Source: Magnolia sinica (taxonomy: Eukaryota; Streptophyta; Magnoliopsida; Magnoliales; Magnoliaceae). Taken from it: a DNA stretch of 64,000 bases. The position numbers were made by a program, and so were the translations under genes. Within the stretch, counting starts at the first letter, position 1, and each line of letters opens with the position of its first letter. Below, one piece after another: positions 47,031 through 58,669 of the stretch. The stretch is from assembly GCF_029962835.1 (NCBI RefSeq), contig NC_080578.1, positions 104,635,759-104,699,758 of the forward strand. Reading direction: 5' to 3'. The notes beneath the pieces are model-generated. The model did not search any database, had not been told where the DNA came from, and saw only the letters and a program-made list of their open reading frames with translations.

Positions 47031-50000
47031 TCATTTATCTATAAATTTTCTAGTTTATATAGTTGTATAATTACAAAAAAAAAAAAAAGGCAACTTGCCC
47101 ATTGTCATGTTGACCCACCCGAGTCAAGTTTTGTGGGTCGACCGAGTCTAATCTGAATCCTGAGTTTGCCATCCTTGCATCTGCACCTTTCCTCTGCTGG
47201 GGCACAATGGATGGGAGATGTTTGTGATACTATTCCCCCAGTTTTGAATTGTAGTAGAATTAAGTGTGACAATTATCCTCTTTGGTTGTCACTTGTCACT
47301 CATGTGCTTCTTGTCTAACATCAGGAGCTTTGCTGTTAGAATCCTTCACATCATCTTCAAAACCTTTGACCAACTCAGCGAGCTGCCACTCATGATGATT
47401 GGAGGATTGGTGTCTTGATTCTTCACAATTGAAGAACTTGATGGAGCATAATTTTGTTACTCCTAACCAAGACTCCTTTCACGTTGGCCCATTATACTCG
47501 AGGAGTTGGATGCCTAGCCATATGGCATAGCTCGGTCAACTCCCATACCCATGCTTCTACCTTGTTGGCTTGTTGAATCTTGATACCAAGAAATCCTTTA
47601 CAAACTAGAAGTCTAGAATCTCTCTAATCCACCCTGAATTTGATTATCAGTCTTTCCACCATCAAGGCAAGTTGATGCATATTACCCATGTTCCACATTG
47701 TATGCCACGGGAGTTGATGTCAAATAAACAGGTGTAAGCCACTAACATAACAAGCAGTTAACACATTCTCACTTTCCTTCAAGTCATTCGGTCACGAGTT
47801 TGTAAAATATTTTTGGTTCACTTACAGATGGCTCTCTTTCCTTGACAAAGATGATGGAATATTTGGAAAAGAACTTAGTCATATTCCATCAGAGGGAATT
47901 TATTCTTCAAATGCATCTTATTGTCAAAATCAAACCTTTCTTTTGTCACACTCATAACTTTAGCTTGCTCCCACCAAGCCAAAGCATATCCCTGCAACTA
48001 GAGCGCCATGAGCTCCACCCTATTTCATCATTACCTGCTTGAGTCTGTTGAATGGTAAGTGATAAAATCTTCTCGGTACACCTTGAAACTTGGCGACTCC
48101 AATTTAATTCCTTAATATTATTGCAGACAGAGATTTGAACAGGAGGATCTTCCTCATCTTCTTCTATTAACAAGTGTGGAGCATGACCTTGAAAGCAAGC
48201 ATTCTGCCTGAGCATCATTGTCTTCATCATGCGCATGAAGAAACTTGATTTTCTAAATGGCATGATAATCCTGCTTTTTTAGTCACTATATCTCTTCATC
48301 TCATGAATCTCTTAGTAGATAGCAGATACACTGTCATTGGCTCTTCCACACCCCATTGAATGGATGAAGTGATCATACACCTTCACGGTACAAAAAATAG
48401 AGATTTGACACAATAATCCATGGCAACAGTTGACATTCTTCTTCAGGGAATAACCACATATGATACCTTAATCTGGTGCAGGAATCCACCTTTTCCACTT
48501 GGCCAAGTAATCTTTGGCCACGAGATTGTACTCATGCCATTGGATGCCTGGGGCTTACCATGTCATGATGCCAATCCACCACAGAGAAAAGGGCCAAGGG
48601 TTTGTAAGGTCTGAGGCTGGGGAAAAACTCAGATCCACAGAATCATAAGTTCGAGACTAGGGGTCCTCTCCATTGTTAAAACTCTTGATCTAACAGGTTT
48701 TGAACTCTATACTTAAATAAATGTGATTTAGAGTGAATTATATGCTAAAAGCAGAACTAATGATCCTTTTGGGGAATTATTTTAAGATGACTGTACTTGT
48801 GAGTTGTACTTGTAAGCATCACTCGTGGACTTGGTGGGTGAATAAGATCCTTGGTTACATGCTTTAACTACAACTTCTGGTGATCCTTGTTGTACTGATT
48901 TATTTTACTCACATTAAATGCTTTCCCTAAAAACTTCTGGTATTGGCTAGGATCAAGAAGAAGATCACCTTTATTATTGTTTAGGTTGACCATTTTTCAT
49001 TGGAGAGTTGATGACCCAAGCTCCTGATCAGCCTCTCTAAGTAAACTTCAAACAAATTTATATTTGTGATGAAGTTTCCATCTTTGATGTTGCAACTTCA
49101 ATCCCAATACCTTGATGGACTGAATCTATCCCAAGTCACGTGCCATGAAAATCATCATATACAATAGGCCAACATCATTCTCTTGAGCTGTGGTGCCTTT
49201 GTTCCTTCTCTTCACCTACACAGTGTGACCAAAACTATGAATAATATAGTACCACTTAGCCACTCAAACACCAGCACAGCAATTGTGTGAGTTTTCACAT
49301 CAGTCTTGCCTCACATATTTTCTCTATTTAGTTCACTTTTTTTTTTTCTTTAATACCTGGATCATTTACATACCTGAAGGTAATTGTGCAGATATGACAT
49401 GACATGGATAAGGGTATGAGTTTTTTTTTTGGAGAGATCAAAAGGGGAAGCTGAAGGGAGTTTGGTTATTATTTATTTTGGGGGTAGGAGAGTTTGGTTA
49501 AGTTTGCACTATCCCAACTTTGTCTCAAATACTAAAACTTCAGGCCCAAGCCCAACCTGCAGCCTGTTAAGTGCGGCCTGAAACCGGTAAAAAAGGGGTA
49601 AAACCAGATGGCCCTATGTCAGATGTGTCTCAGCCATACATGGTTTATATTAAGAGATAATTACAAATTACGAAAACATGTAATGATAATTTGAAACATG
49701 CACATTTTCGTGTAGCCTGATATTTGGGTTCAGCAAGTCAAACACCTACACTCATACCAGTCCCTGCACCGAAATAGCATACCATATTCATATGATCAAG
49801 CGTATGCAGCATTAAACTATTAAAAATCACTAAGGGGCTTAAAGTACAATGCTGTCTTCCAACAGGAGTAAAATATTCTAAATCGTCCATAAAATACTGC
49901 TTTACCAAGGTAATCAACTGAATTATGTTGATGAGTTTGTTGCCACAATTGCATTATTGATGCGGACACCAGGCCATTCAAAGTATATCAACGCAGGAGG

Positions 50001-53000
50001 CGTGCGTTACCCGTGTCAATGTGGTGAGATGACGGATACGGGTCGAGTCTCTAGAGGTTGAAGACCTTACATGTGTTCGTGACATGTGTAAGTTGCTTAA
50101 AGGAGACATTTGGACCATTGGATCGCGAAGATGGTGTGATCGGACCGTTGGATTGTCACGGCCTACCTTCATTACACCACCTTCACAGCGTTATTATCGG
50201 GGCCCATCGGGCATTTTCAATCTGTATTTAGTTTATGAACATTTGACTTATTTAAGTTTTGAGACAATTTGTGCACAATTTTGTGCGAATTTCTTTTTTT
50301 TTGAAACTTTTTTAAGGGTATTTTGGTAATTTCATGTAATTACGAATTTATAAGGGTTGCCCTAAACCCATAGCATGTTATGTTATGTTTATGAAAAGAA
50401 AAAAAAGAGAGCTTTTTGCTTTTAACGATCTCACTTCCAGTGATTGGAAGAGGGCGTGAGGCCTAGGTAAACGATTTCTCATGCTCTACTTCTTTCTCCT
50501 TCTCTCTTTTCTCAAGGTAATCTTTTCTTTAACCCTATTCTCTTCCTTTTCTCCTATAATCTTTAGATCTAGAAGCCAAATCTTGTTTCTTTTTATCTAA
50601 ATCATTAGATCTCAAAAGATTTTCATCCCCACATAAAACCCATCACCCAAATCTAAATTTGAAGAACTACCAATTCTTTTTTGAATTTTCCAGATTTCCC
50701 AATCCAGGAAATTCCTATTTTTCTGGATTAGAAAATCCACTTGGATTGTTAGATGGACCTATTGCAAGACGAAAGTTCTATCTTTCGCCGGATCCAATTA
50801 AATTCAGATTTTAAGATTCAATACTTCGTGTTTGTGATGGATGACCTTAACAATGCTATATTAACCTTATTCTTTTCTTTTGTTTATGATGTATAAGGCA
50901 GGCTGATATTTTATTTGTTTTTTTTTTTTTTTTAATTGCATGAATCTCCCCTTTTCAAATACCATGCTCATTTAAGGTTCAATTAGGCCGTCCTACATCA
51001 ATTATGTTAATAAAACGACAACTTCGAAGTTATTCTTGAACCTTGAAACCATTGAAGACGGAAGTGTTGGACTCATAAATAAGGTTGATTTGATTGTAGT
51101 CCTGTCACCAGATTCATCATGTATTGTCTTATCTTGTTATCATTGACCTTTCAAGGGCCCTATAACATGTTTACTAAATCTGGCAAAATTCAAATTTTCT
51201 TGATTGGAAATCAGGCCCGACAGTTTAGTTCTGTGTACATGAGATTTTTTTTTTCCAATTAAGGTCTATAGCATGTATTATTCTTCGGAAGAACAACACG
51301 ATGGTTGTTTAAAACAGGTGGAATTGTTTCGACACCCTCATGTGTTGCTGCTGCAAGTAAGGAATTCGTTCTTCAAGCTTCCTGGCGGTCGTTTGAGACC
51401 TGGTGAATCAGGTATATTTTTCTCATGTTACTCTCCTTTGGGAATGTATTTTTCCAGAAATACATTCTGCTGTACAAGTCACATACTCTAGTTTGTAGTT
51501 AAACAAGCTGTTCTTCACCTAGTTTGGTGTTTGTACAGCTTGAGCCCATTGCCGGACTTCTAATCCATCTGCAACATGCCCATTTCAACTCATATAATTC
51601 AGGTTGAGAAGGCTTGAATCATTGAGGAATCCATGCGCTGCAAGCATAGGTTTAAGATGGAAACTTATATTTACCCACGATCTTTCGTGCATCCAGAATT
51701 AAAATGAAGCCTTTTTTTTTTCTCCCTTCAAAACAAAGTGGTATGAATATTCTATTTTTAACAGATTGCTGAATTGCAAATTTGAATGTTTTTAGAGATA
51801 GATGGACTGAAACGCAAGCTTTCAAGCAAGCTCTCTGTCAGCGAAGATGTCATCGGTGCCAATTGGCAGGTAAATGCTTCTATCAATAATATTATGTTGA
51901 GAGTTCACAATTTTCAAGTAGTTTAGATTAGAGAGATGATCCTGTGCACGTAGTTTACACTGTGTTAAGTTCCACATGCGTTGTTTTGGGCAATTGGGCA
52001 GTCATATCATCGATCTGGATTTTGGACTGTCCATTCAGACTGAGATTTTCTCATGTGACAAAAGCCAGCATCATATTGATTGGACGACTTTAACCATCGA
52101 TCAGTGATTTGGATAATGGATGGTCCAGGAAAATTATAAATATGTGGTCCAGTCATCAAACTGGATAGTTCATCTAGTGAATGCCTCAGATTTATTCTCT
52201 AAAAAAGTCACTTCAATCCAATGATCCTAGCCGTTTGAGACCTTGGTTGGATGGTAGGATCATTTAATCATTATGATTTTCACAAGTGGTGGTCCATGAA
52301 AGTCCATGAAGAGTGGGTTGTACTGGATGGACAGTCCAGATCGATGTTTTGGACTCTCCTCATGTCCAATACCACTCGTAAGCATAGTAATGAATGCCAA
52401 CTTATTTTGTATGATGATAACCCTTTATATTACTAAAAGAGGTTAACTAAATGTTTTTTATTTGCTTTGGTTTTCCAGATAGGAGAGAGCCTTGGAATGT
52501 GGTGGAAACCTGACTTTGAAACTTTGCTGTATCCATATCTTCCGCCTAATGTACAAAGACCTAAGGTTGTCGACTACAGCATTCTTACAACTCCATATGT
52601 TGGCAATATGCAACATCTAATTGCAATATTCATGCCGCCTTTTGCAGGAATGCACTAAACTTTTTCTGGTGAAGTTGCCAATGAACCAACGATTCGTTGT
52701 GCCACAGAACCTAAAACTGCTAGCGGTTCCATTGTGCCAGATTCATGGCAACCACAAGGTACAGTACATTCATTGCTTGAAGTTCCACTATTTAAGTAGG
52801 CTAGGGTGCATTTGGATGCACTATCATATTGAATTGGAACAATTGTTCTTTGGACCATTCGAAGAAGCATACAGATGGCAACAGTATGCTATTTTGAGGC
52901 ACCCACTTCAATTTGAAACTGTCTTTGTTCGGTAAGTGCTAAAACCCCATTCCTCTTTTAGCGGAATGGAGAAAGTCTGTCCAATGTGGCAAGAGAACTT

Positions 53001-53244
53001 GTTTCTTCCAATGAAAATGACTGCAGTGGACATTTGCTCCATTGGCATTCTGCTCAATGCAGATTTGGTAGAATTCAAATGCCACCTTAATAAAGCCAAC
53101 ATAAACAAATTGTGGCTTCCTTTATTGCTTTGACAATTATATTTTAATTTGATTGCCTTTTTTTTTATGTAGACGTATGGTCCGATAATCTCAGGAATCC
53201 CACAGCTACTATCTAAATTCTCCTTTAACATTGTGGAACATTAA
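41219..53244 (+). CDS. CFIS1: Pre-mRNA cleavage factor I 25-kDa subunit (CFIm25/NUDT21-like)
   Basis: Seven exons with consistent phases: 41219-41397, 41963-42008, 51318-51411, 51796-51869, 52479-52565, 52648-52758 and 53173-53244, giving 220 aa. The protein follows plant CFIS1: HPLSGYYFSSKEA near the start, NYAATGMRTCVQGVLL (exon 2), HPHVLLLQVRNSFFKLPGG (exon 3), GLKRKLSSKL (exon 4), WWKPDFETLLYPYLPP (exon 5), LAVPLCQI (exon 6) and YGPIISGIPQLLSKFSFN (exon 7). The Nudix box GGRLRPGES..LKRKL lacks the catalytic glutamates, as in the family, which binds UGUA in pre-mRNA instead of hydrolysing. It acts in the nucleus in poly(A)-site choice with the larger CFIm subunits. An in-frame ATG at 41105 exists; 41219 fits family length. 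Exon 2 uses a CTG|GTCAGT donor. Between CFIS1 and CFIS2, the MGDE-type N-terminus favours CFIS1. Confidence 0.93.
41244..41295 (+). repeat. GATAGA hexamer and CAG-like run inside CFIm25 exon 1
   Basis: Repeated AGAGAT units and then AGC repeats encode RDRDRDRD and SSSSS near the N-terminus. The rest of the protein has no such bias, so this is an in-frame microsatellite in the variable N-terminal region. Confidence 0.85.
42091..42515 (+). mobile_element. TRIM-type LTR element fossil in CFIm25 intron 2
   Basis: The first LTR is 42091-42409 (TGCATGGGCA..CCTGCATCA). The internal segment is only 56 bp (42410-42465) and contains TGGTATCAGAGC (42413-42424), the classical primer site for initiator tRNA-Met. 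A second, partial LTR starts at 42466. Inside the first LTR a roughly 95-bp block starting near 42175 is repeated near 42277. It lies 82 bp past the exon 2 donor. Confidence 0.75.
42520..43490. other. CFIm25 intron 2, unassigned DNA
   Basis: No gene or clear element. Contains 'gcacatgtgccatgc'-type inverted motifs near 42775-42825. Confidence 0.35.
43495..44325. mobile_element. Non-autonomous element with AGTGTTCGAA termini
   Basis: Starts AGTGTTCGAA and ends TTCGAACACT, a perfect 10-bp terminal inverted repeat about 830 bp apart. The interior is AT-rich and packed with self-complementary GATATC / CGATATTG / TATCGGTATCGC motifs. The 129-codon open frame near its right end reads only these repeats. 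No transposase. Superfamily not assigned. Confidence 0.6.
44330..46640. other. CFIm25 intron 2, unassigned DNA, possibly retroelement-derived
   Basis: Near 44820-45010 the text 'gggggcaatgttgggacg' could be a purine tract with an LTR start, but no partner LTR or coding block could be confirmed. No host exon recognised. Confidence 0.25.
46640..46850. repeat. Dispersed repeat shared with 4500-4800
   Basis: Shares 'caaacaagtgtc..tcaatggttaggat' and 'agtttagatgtatcat' phrases with 4500-4800. Non-coding remnant of an unnamed family. Confidence 0.45.
46971..47024. repeat. (CT)n microsatellite
   Basis: A pure CT dinucleotide run of about 54 bp in CFIm25 intron 2. Confidence 0.95.
47200..48265 (-). 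mobile_element. Ty3/gypsy gag fossil in CFIm25 intron 2
   Basis: On the minus strand, scattered pieces fit a plant Ty3/gypsy Gag: a YALAWWEQAK-like block (about 47960-48000) followed by HLKNKFPLMEYD and LFQIFHHLCQG. These match the family's usual W..W...L..KF.P.DY...LFQ....L.QG pattern. It is heavily broken and old. No LTRs or pol region were identified with it. Confidence 0.55.
48270..49950. other. CFIm25 intron 2, unassigned DNA
   Basis: No exon or element with definable ends. Some of it may be retroelement-derived by proximity to the gag remnant. Confidence 0.3.
49960..50520 (+). mobile_element. Possible solo LTR in CFIm25 intron 2
   Basis: A GC-moderate block with GGACCGTTGGATTG, then T-rich text, an ATTTATAAGGG TATA-like motif (about 50346-50356) and a CTTTCTCCTTCTC leader resembles a plant LTR promoter and leader. 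Termini not defined. Confidence 0.3.
51940..52400. mobile_element. Imperfect inverted-repeat element in CFIm25 intron 4
   Basis: ATCGATCTGGATTTTGGACTG near 52002 is mirrored by CAGTCCAGATCGATGTTTTG near 52331. Between are paired GGTCCA/TGGACC phrases. It occupies most of the intron between exons 4 and 5. Confidence 0.5.
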
Positions 53245-54640
53245 GTCAGAACCCCTTCTGTCTCAACGGTCGGGTTAATAAGCACAGGTATACAAGAGCC
53301 ACTAAAGGTGAGAATGAGATGTGTGTTATAATGCAATTTCAGTACATATGTGGAAGAAAAACCCCTGGTAGAGATGTATTCTTCTGCTAGATCGAGCTAT
53401 CTGGTGTGAACTTTCTCCTCTTATTTTTTATTGTATATATTTGATAAATGCTAAGGTAGATGTATTTTTTCTTCTGAGAAATGGAAACTACAAATTCATA
53501 ATTCATAGGCGGCCCCTGGTTCATGGATTAAAGAATTGTTCAGATAGGTTTGTGTTAACATCCTATCCTAATTTAGCCAGAAGTGTGTAATGGGACTCAG
53601 GTTCATTTATAGAGTTCCTTTTCTGAAGTAGGTTGATCATCATTCACTCCATTTCTGCTTTGTGTAGAAGTTGGTGCTTGTAACTTCTTCTTTAGGCTCT
53701 GTTGGAATGGATGCCTGCTTTTGGCACTGTCAGGTTTTTTTTTTATTACTAGTCTGCTGCTAAAAGAAAAAGAAAATAATGGTTAATATAGAAGCTGTTT
53801 CTGAACACTGCACAATTTACCTGTGACTCCAACTGGTAGGCCCTCTTGTGGAGAACCATATCCACGTTCCTTGTGCTAGGTACCTGCTCGGGTTACTTTC
53901 ACGAACCAAGGGCCCCAATGGGTGGAACTTTCATGAGGTCGGCCTCATGCAACAGGTACGTTGCCTCATGTTAACCATTGTACCGAAAAATCATGATAAA
54001 ACAAAACTCAAGCCATACCACAGGGAACCATGGGGATGGAATAGCTACCATTAGTTTTGTGTAGGGCTCTACCATGGTGTTTATATGCTCTCCAATCCAT
54101 TCACTAGATGTACCTCATCATGATGAAATAATTAACCAAAAACAATGATATTCCATGTATATTCCAAAGTGCAGATGGGCAAGACCAAGTGAACTTAAGA
54201 CATTTGAGTTATAACTTTTGTGGGGGTGGAGGTGGTTGCCTGAGTGTTGAATCAGCCTAATTTTTGGGATCAAAGGTCACACAGGGGGTGTCTGTGGACT
54301 TCATATGTAGGCCAAACTAGGGATGGTGTAACTATGAATGATGTGAATGTCATGTATGTTAGGTCATTTCCCCACGTTAGAGATGGTAACCCTAGTATGT
54401 TTCTTATCGTGGATGCAGAGTTGAACCCAAAGTAGTAGAAAACATATCGACACATATTCTCAGTGTATGATTGTGGGCTTCAAATGGATGTTAGAAATAT
54501 AATCAGGAAAAGAAAAGAAAGTTTTCCTTTGACATTATGTTTTCCCTGTTTAAATTCCATAGAAAATCATGGATTCGAATGTGGATCGTCTGTGTTGAAG
54601 GCACAGAAAAATTCAGTGCCGTCCCTTCGCATTGGCCCAT
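53245..54640. other. CFIm25 3' flank and intergenic DNA
   Basis: The first few hundred bases presumably hold the 3' UTR. No unambiguous polyadenylation signal could be chosen. Nothing else recognised up to the hairpin cluster. Confidence 0.35.
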
Positions 54641-54679
54641 GTAATTGTTGATGAACACGCCCATTTTCTTTCTCACCAA

Positions 54680-55142
54680 TGGATTGCCTACCACACAGTC
54701 CAACTTTTATCATGTGGAAATTCACTGGGTCCATACCGTCCATCAAAAATTTCAGATTATTCTAAGAGCATGAGCCCAAAAATGAGACACATTCAAAGCT
54801 CAAGTGGACCACACCATGGAAAGCAGCCGGGATTGAATGACTACTGTTGAAACCTTCCTACTTCCTAGTAGGGTTTACTGTGAGGTTTATTTGCCATCTA
54901 ACCTCTTCATAAGGTCACACAGAACTAGATGATGAGAAAATACAAACATCGGCTTGATCAGAGCTTTCTGTGGCTCTAAGATGTTTTCAACGGTAGGCAT
55001 CCAATTTCGACGGTTCCTAATAGTGTGGTGCACTTGAGCCTTGGATCTGCCTCACCTTTGGTTTCATGCCCTAAAAGGCATGAAAAAAAAAGATGGACAG
55101 TGTGGATCTAATAGATATATCATGATGGGGCCCATGGAAGTT
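54680..55142. mobile_element. Hairpin-family element
   Basis: The left half has ACCGTCCATC..CATGAGCCCAAAAATGAGAC..CTCAAGTGGACCACACC. The right half mirrors it with GCACTTGAGCCTTGGATCTGCC..CATGCCCTAAAAGG..GATGGACAGTGTGG..ATCATGATGGGGCCC. Non-coding. Confidence 0.7.
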
Positions 55143-55179
55143 CCCTAGGTTTTCTTTCTGGTTTTCTTTCCTCCGGGAG

Positions 55180-55640
55180 CAATGGAATTCCTTGACATGT
55201 GAAATTTACCTATTCTTGAATATGAACATTTCATCCATTTTTTAAAGATGATTCTTGGATATGAACCTAAAAACAAGGAAGATCAAAACCTCAAGTGGAC
55301 CACACCATAGGAAACAATAGGAATGATGCTAGTGTTGAAAACTTTTTGGAATTACATAAGCTGGTATCAAGCTAATATTTATGTTTTACCTTCATCCAGT
55401 TATAGGTGACCTTATAAATAGGTTGGATGGGAAATAAGCCGCACTGTTGGCCCTAGGAAGGTTTCAACGGTAGTTTGTTCAATCCCCGCTGTTTTTTGTG
55501 ATGTGGTCCACTTGAGATTTGGATATACCACGTTTCCTAACTCGTGATCTAAAATTATCTGAAAAAATTGATGGACGGTGTGGATCTAACAAAAAAAATT
55601 CATTGTGGGTCTTCGAGAAGCTACACAGGTTAAAAGTTGT
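55180..55640. mobile_element. Hairpin-family element, next copy
   Basis: The same mirrored landmarks, starting at a diverged left half (CCATTTTTTAAAGATGATTC..CTCAAGTGGACCACACC) and ending GATGGACGGTGTGGATC near 55590. Confidence 0.6.
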
Positions 55641-55720
55641 GTTGTGTAGAACGCACTATCCTGTATTTTGTGAGCTGTAGTGACGTGGACAAAGAGAAGC
55701 GCGGGCACTGGAATGTATAG

Positions 55721-56252
55721 GGACGTCGATTAGTTATTGCGGGTTTAGCAGCGAGACTCAGCTACTGAAGTCGGTCACCAAGTCTTGTGGGCCCACCATG
55801 ATATATCTGTTGTATCCACACCGTCCATCCATTTGGAGAGATCATTTTAAGGCATGAGCCAAAGAATGAGTCCAATACAAAGCTTGAGTGGACACCACCA
55901 TAGAAAAAAATGAGTAGAGTGACGTCCACCATTAAAAATTTTTAGAGGCTTAGGAAGTTCTCGATCAAGCTGATATTTGTGTTTTCCCTTTGTTTTATTT
56001 ATTTATGAACAGGTTGGATCTCAAATAAACATCACGGTGGACGTAGGAAGGTTTCAAAAAAGTGGTTGTCACTCTCTCCACTGTTTTTTTAGTGGGATTT
56101 TCTGGAGCTTTGGATCCGCTTCATTCTTGGTTCATATCTCCCAATGCATGAACGGCATGGATGCAACACATACGTCATGGTGAGAGCCCACGAGAGTTGG
56201 TGACATCGCTTCAGTAACTAGTCTCGTTACTGCAAGTAGCTAATCCGCGTCC
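55721..56252. mobile_element. Hairpin-family element with long terminal inverted repeat
   Basis: The left end GGACGTCGATTAGTTATTGC and the complement of the right end (GGACGCGGATTAGCTACTTG) align. They continue through a paired GAGACT..TACTGAAG..GTCACCAA block. The inside has the standard CCACCATGATATATCTG..CCGTCCATCC and mirrored halves. Confidence 0.7.
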
Positions 56253-56423
56253 AATTTTCAGTGCTTTCAACACATATGATCCACACTGGCTGTAATTACG
56301 CTCATTTTCACTTCAGCCCATCTCACAAGGCTCAATTGGAAGCTGTGAGATGAAAAGATTTACTCTTGCAAATCAAACAAATCTCTAGAAATAGAATCCA
56401 TTTGAATTCATTTATTTATGATG

Positions 56424-57024
56424 TTGGAATATTGGTTGAATCGAATAGACTACTTAAAATCAAGAACTAAAAAAAGAAAATAAAAATTGAGAAAGAAAAT
56501 TTATTGAATTGAGTCGAGGCATGACGTAACTTATTTAGCTTGAAATCGAATTTACTCCCCTTGACAATGTCTCAAGTGCAATAGGTTTCCAGAGCAATCG
56601 ACATCTAGGATACGACGAATATGATCCGGTCCTAATGGTGCATTTACTCTACGCGGCTCAAAACTACTTGCAGTTTAACCCGAAAGTACTGAGTTAACTC
56701 AACAATGAACTCAACAACCAAAATTCATAAATCAGAATACAAAGAAAGTTTTATAAGAGGAGAGGAGAAATGATTCTTCGTTTTCAGAAAAATGAATCGA
56801 AAGTCTTTATATAGACTCTGAAGTGGTGCATTAAGCACCATTTCGAAAGGCACAAGTGCAAGTACACTATCGCAAATAAAGTCTCATGAGTACTTATACA
56901 CACACACACACACATGCGAGTACACCCACGCCCACCCCAGCCCGTCCCATCGCGCACACGTATACAGAATCGGCTCGGCACGGCACGACACGTGCGTGTG
57001 GTCAATGACATATATTAGATATTA
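56424..57024 (-). mobile_element. Partial copia LTR of the A/B family
   Basis: Starts TGTTGGAATATTGGTTGAATC on the plus strand and follows the A/B LTR in minus orientation through the TATA box (TTTATATAGACTC, about 56809) and the GC-rich CGGCTCGGCACGGC tract, stopping near 57020. No internal region is present. It is more diverged than the four LTRs at 26.8-39.4 kb and is a broken remnant. Confidence 0.75.
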
Positions 57025-57047
57025 TTTAATAAAAATATGTTTAAGTT

Positions 57048-57072
57048 TTATCTCTCTCTCTCTCTCTCTCTC
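57048..57072. repeat. (CT)n microsatellite
   Basis: A short pure CT run just right of the partial copia LTR. Confidence 0.9.
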
Positions 57073-57194
57073 TTATTTGCATGGATTCAAGAAACTATCA
57101 CATGGATTCAATGTCTTATGCATTTGAAGAAGACAACTTCTATTCCTCATTACATCTTTTCCAGCGCCATCTTGCCCATATGGGATTTGGAAAT

Positions 57195-57310
57195 GTTTCA
57201 TTTTTTTGGATCATGCCCTAAAATGAGTTTTCAATACTAACAGATGGCATGGATGTAGTCACATACATCACAGTGGGCCCCACAGTTAGGGATTCACCAA
57301 CTCGATGGAT
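57195..57310. repeat. Right-half copy of the hairpin family
   Basis: GATCATGCCCTAAAATGAG..CATGGATGTAGTCACATACATCACAGTGGGCCCC ACAGTTAGGGATTCACC matches the right terminus of the 4834-5285 element. The left half is missing. Confidence 0.65.
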
Positions 57311-57520
57311 TTGGTGTCTCACCTAATCCGCTCCCCTTAGGTGGGAAGGTCACATTGGACAATTGGCACACTATACAATTAGCAGGCTTTAAATATTCAA
57401 AAAGAAACTAACTTGTTTGTTTAATGCATATTTCTGGATTCTTTTGCAAATGTAACTTGACAAGGTTGGATCACAAGGTTGCATCTTGGACTTCGGTTGC
57501 ATAGCTTTGAACCCACAGTT

Positions 57521-57980
57521 TGTTGATGTGGCAAAGTTCTTATGCTCCACCGTGATGCATGTGTTATATTCACAATGTCTATCCATTTTTCCAAATCATT
57601 TTAGGGCATAATCCCAAAAATAAGACAAATTTGAGATTCAAGTGGGCCACACCATAAAAAGCATTGGGGATTGAACACCTATTATTAAAAACTTCTTGGG
57701 TCAACAAAAGTTTTGGATCAAGCTGATATTTGTGTTTTCTCCCATATGTGTGACATTACCAATAGGTTGGATGGCAAATAAACATCATGGTGGGCCCTGA
57801 GAAGATTTCTACTATGGGCTTCATTGTCCCGTTGCTTTTTGTGGTGTGGTATGCTTGAGCATTGTATCTACCTCATTTTTGGGCATTATTGAGCTCATGC
57901 CCTAAAATGATATGCAAAATGGATGGCCGGTATAGATATAACACATCATGATGGGCTCACAAAACTTTGCCATGTCAACA
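57521..57980. mobile_element. Hairpin-family element with TGTTGATGTGGCAAAG ends
   Basis: The left end TGTTGATGTGGCAAAGTTCT mirrors the right end AACTTTGCCATGTCAACA. The interior has the standard paired halves (ATTTTAGGGCATAATCCC / CATGCCCTAAAATGAT). A complete copy with different outer sequence from the 4834 copy. Confidence 0.75.
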
Positions 57981-58265
57981 TAGTGCCGACCTTGGTATTG
58001 TGTTCTATGCCAGCTAATTCGGGTTCTTGCATATTTTGGAGAAATCAGACTTTTTGATTGCCACATTTTAAGAAAATGGGAGGAGATCACAATGGTGTTT
58101 GAGAATGATTTCCGCATTTTGTTTCCGTGGACTATTATGGTAATGTATAGTATAGGAAAACTTACATCATTATATATATATTGTAATTGGATATTATCAA
58201 TTGTCAAATCATCATAATCCTTTCGGATCCCACAAGATAGGCAGACGTGAAGATGTTTATGTGAC

Positions 58266-58660
58266 AGTTTCATGGGCCCCACACTGTCCATCCATCTGAT
58301 GTGGTTATTTTATGGTATAAGGCAAAAAGTGAGGTAGTCCCAAAGTGAAAATGAACCACACCACAACCAACAATAGGAATTTAATGCCAGCCATTGAAAA
58401 CTTTTTGGGGTCCATGGAAATGTTAGATCAAGCTAATATTTGTGTTTTCCCTTCATCTAGGTTTGTTTGACCATATGAACAAGTTGGATGCCAAATAAAT
58501 ATCCTGGTGGGCTATAGGAAGGTTTCAACGTCGGGCATCATTATCCCAATGTTTTTTGTGGTGTGATTCACTTGAGCTTTGAATCTTCCTCGTTTCTGGG
58601 GACATGCCCTAATATGATATTACAAAATGAATGAACAGTGAGGATATAATACATATTAAT
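58266..58660. mobile_element. Hairpin-family element
   Basis: CACTGTCCATCCATCTG..GGTATAAGGCAAAAAGTGAGG on the left is mirrored by CCTCGTTTCTGGGGACATGCCC..AATGAATGAACAGTGAGG on the right. Non-coding. Confidence 0.65.
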
Positions 58661-58669
58661 AAATTTACA

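Noticed and set aside
51273-51317. Reading MYYSSEEQHDGCLKQ as the start of CFIm25 exon 3
   Set aside because: The family block NYAA..GMRTCV..LL is encoded instead at 41963-42008, and AAACAG|GTGGAA gives the right phase, so this stretch is intron.
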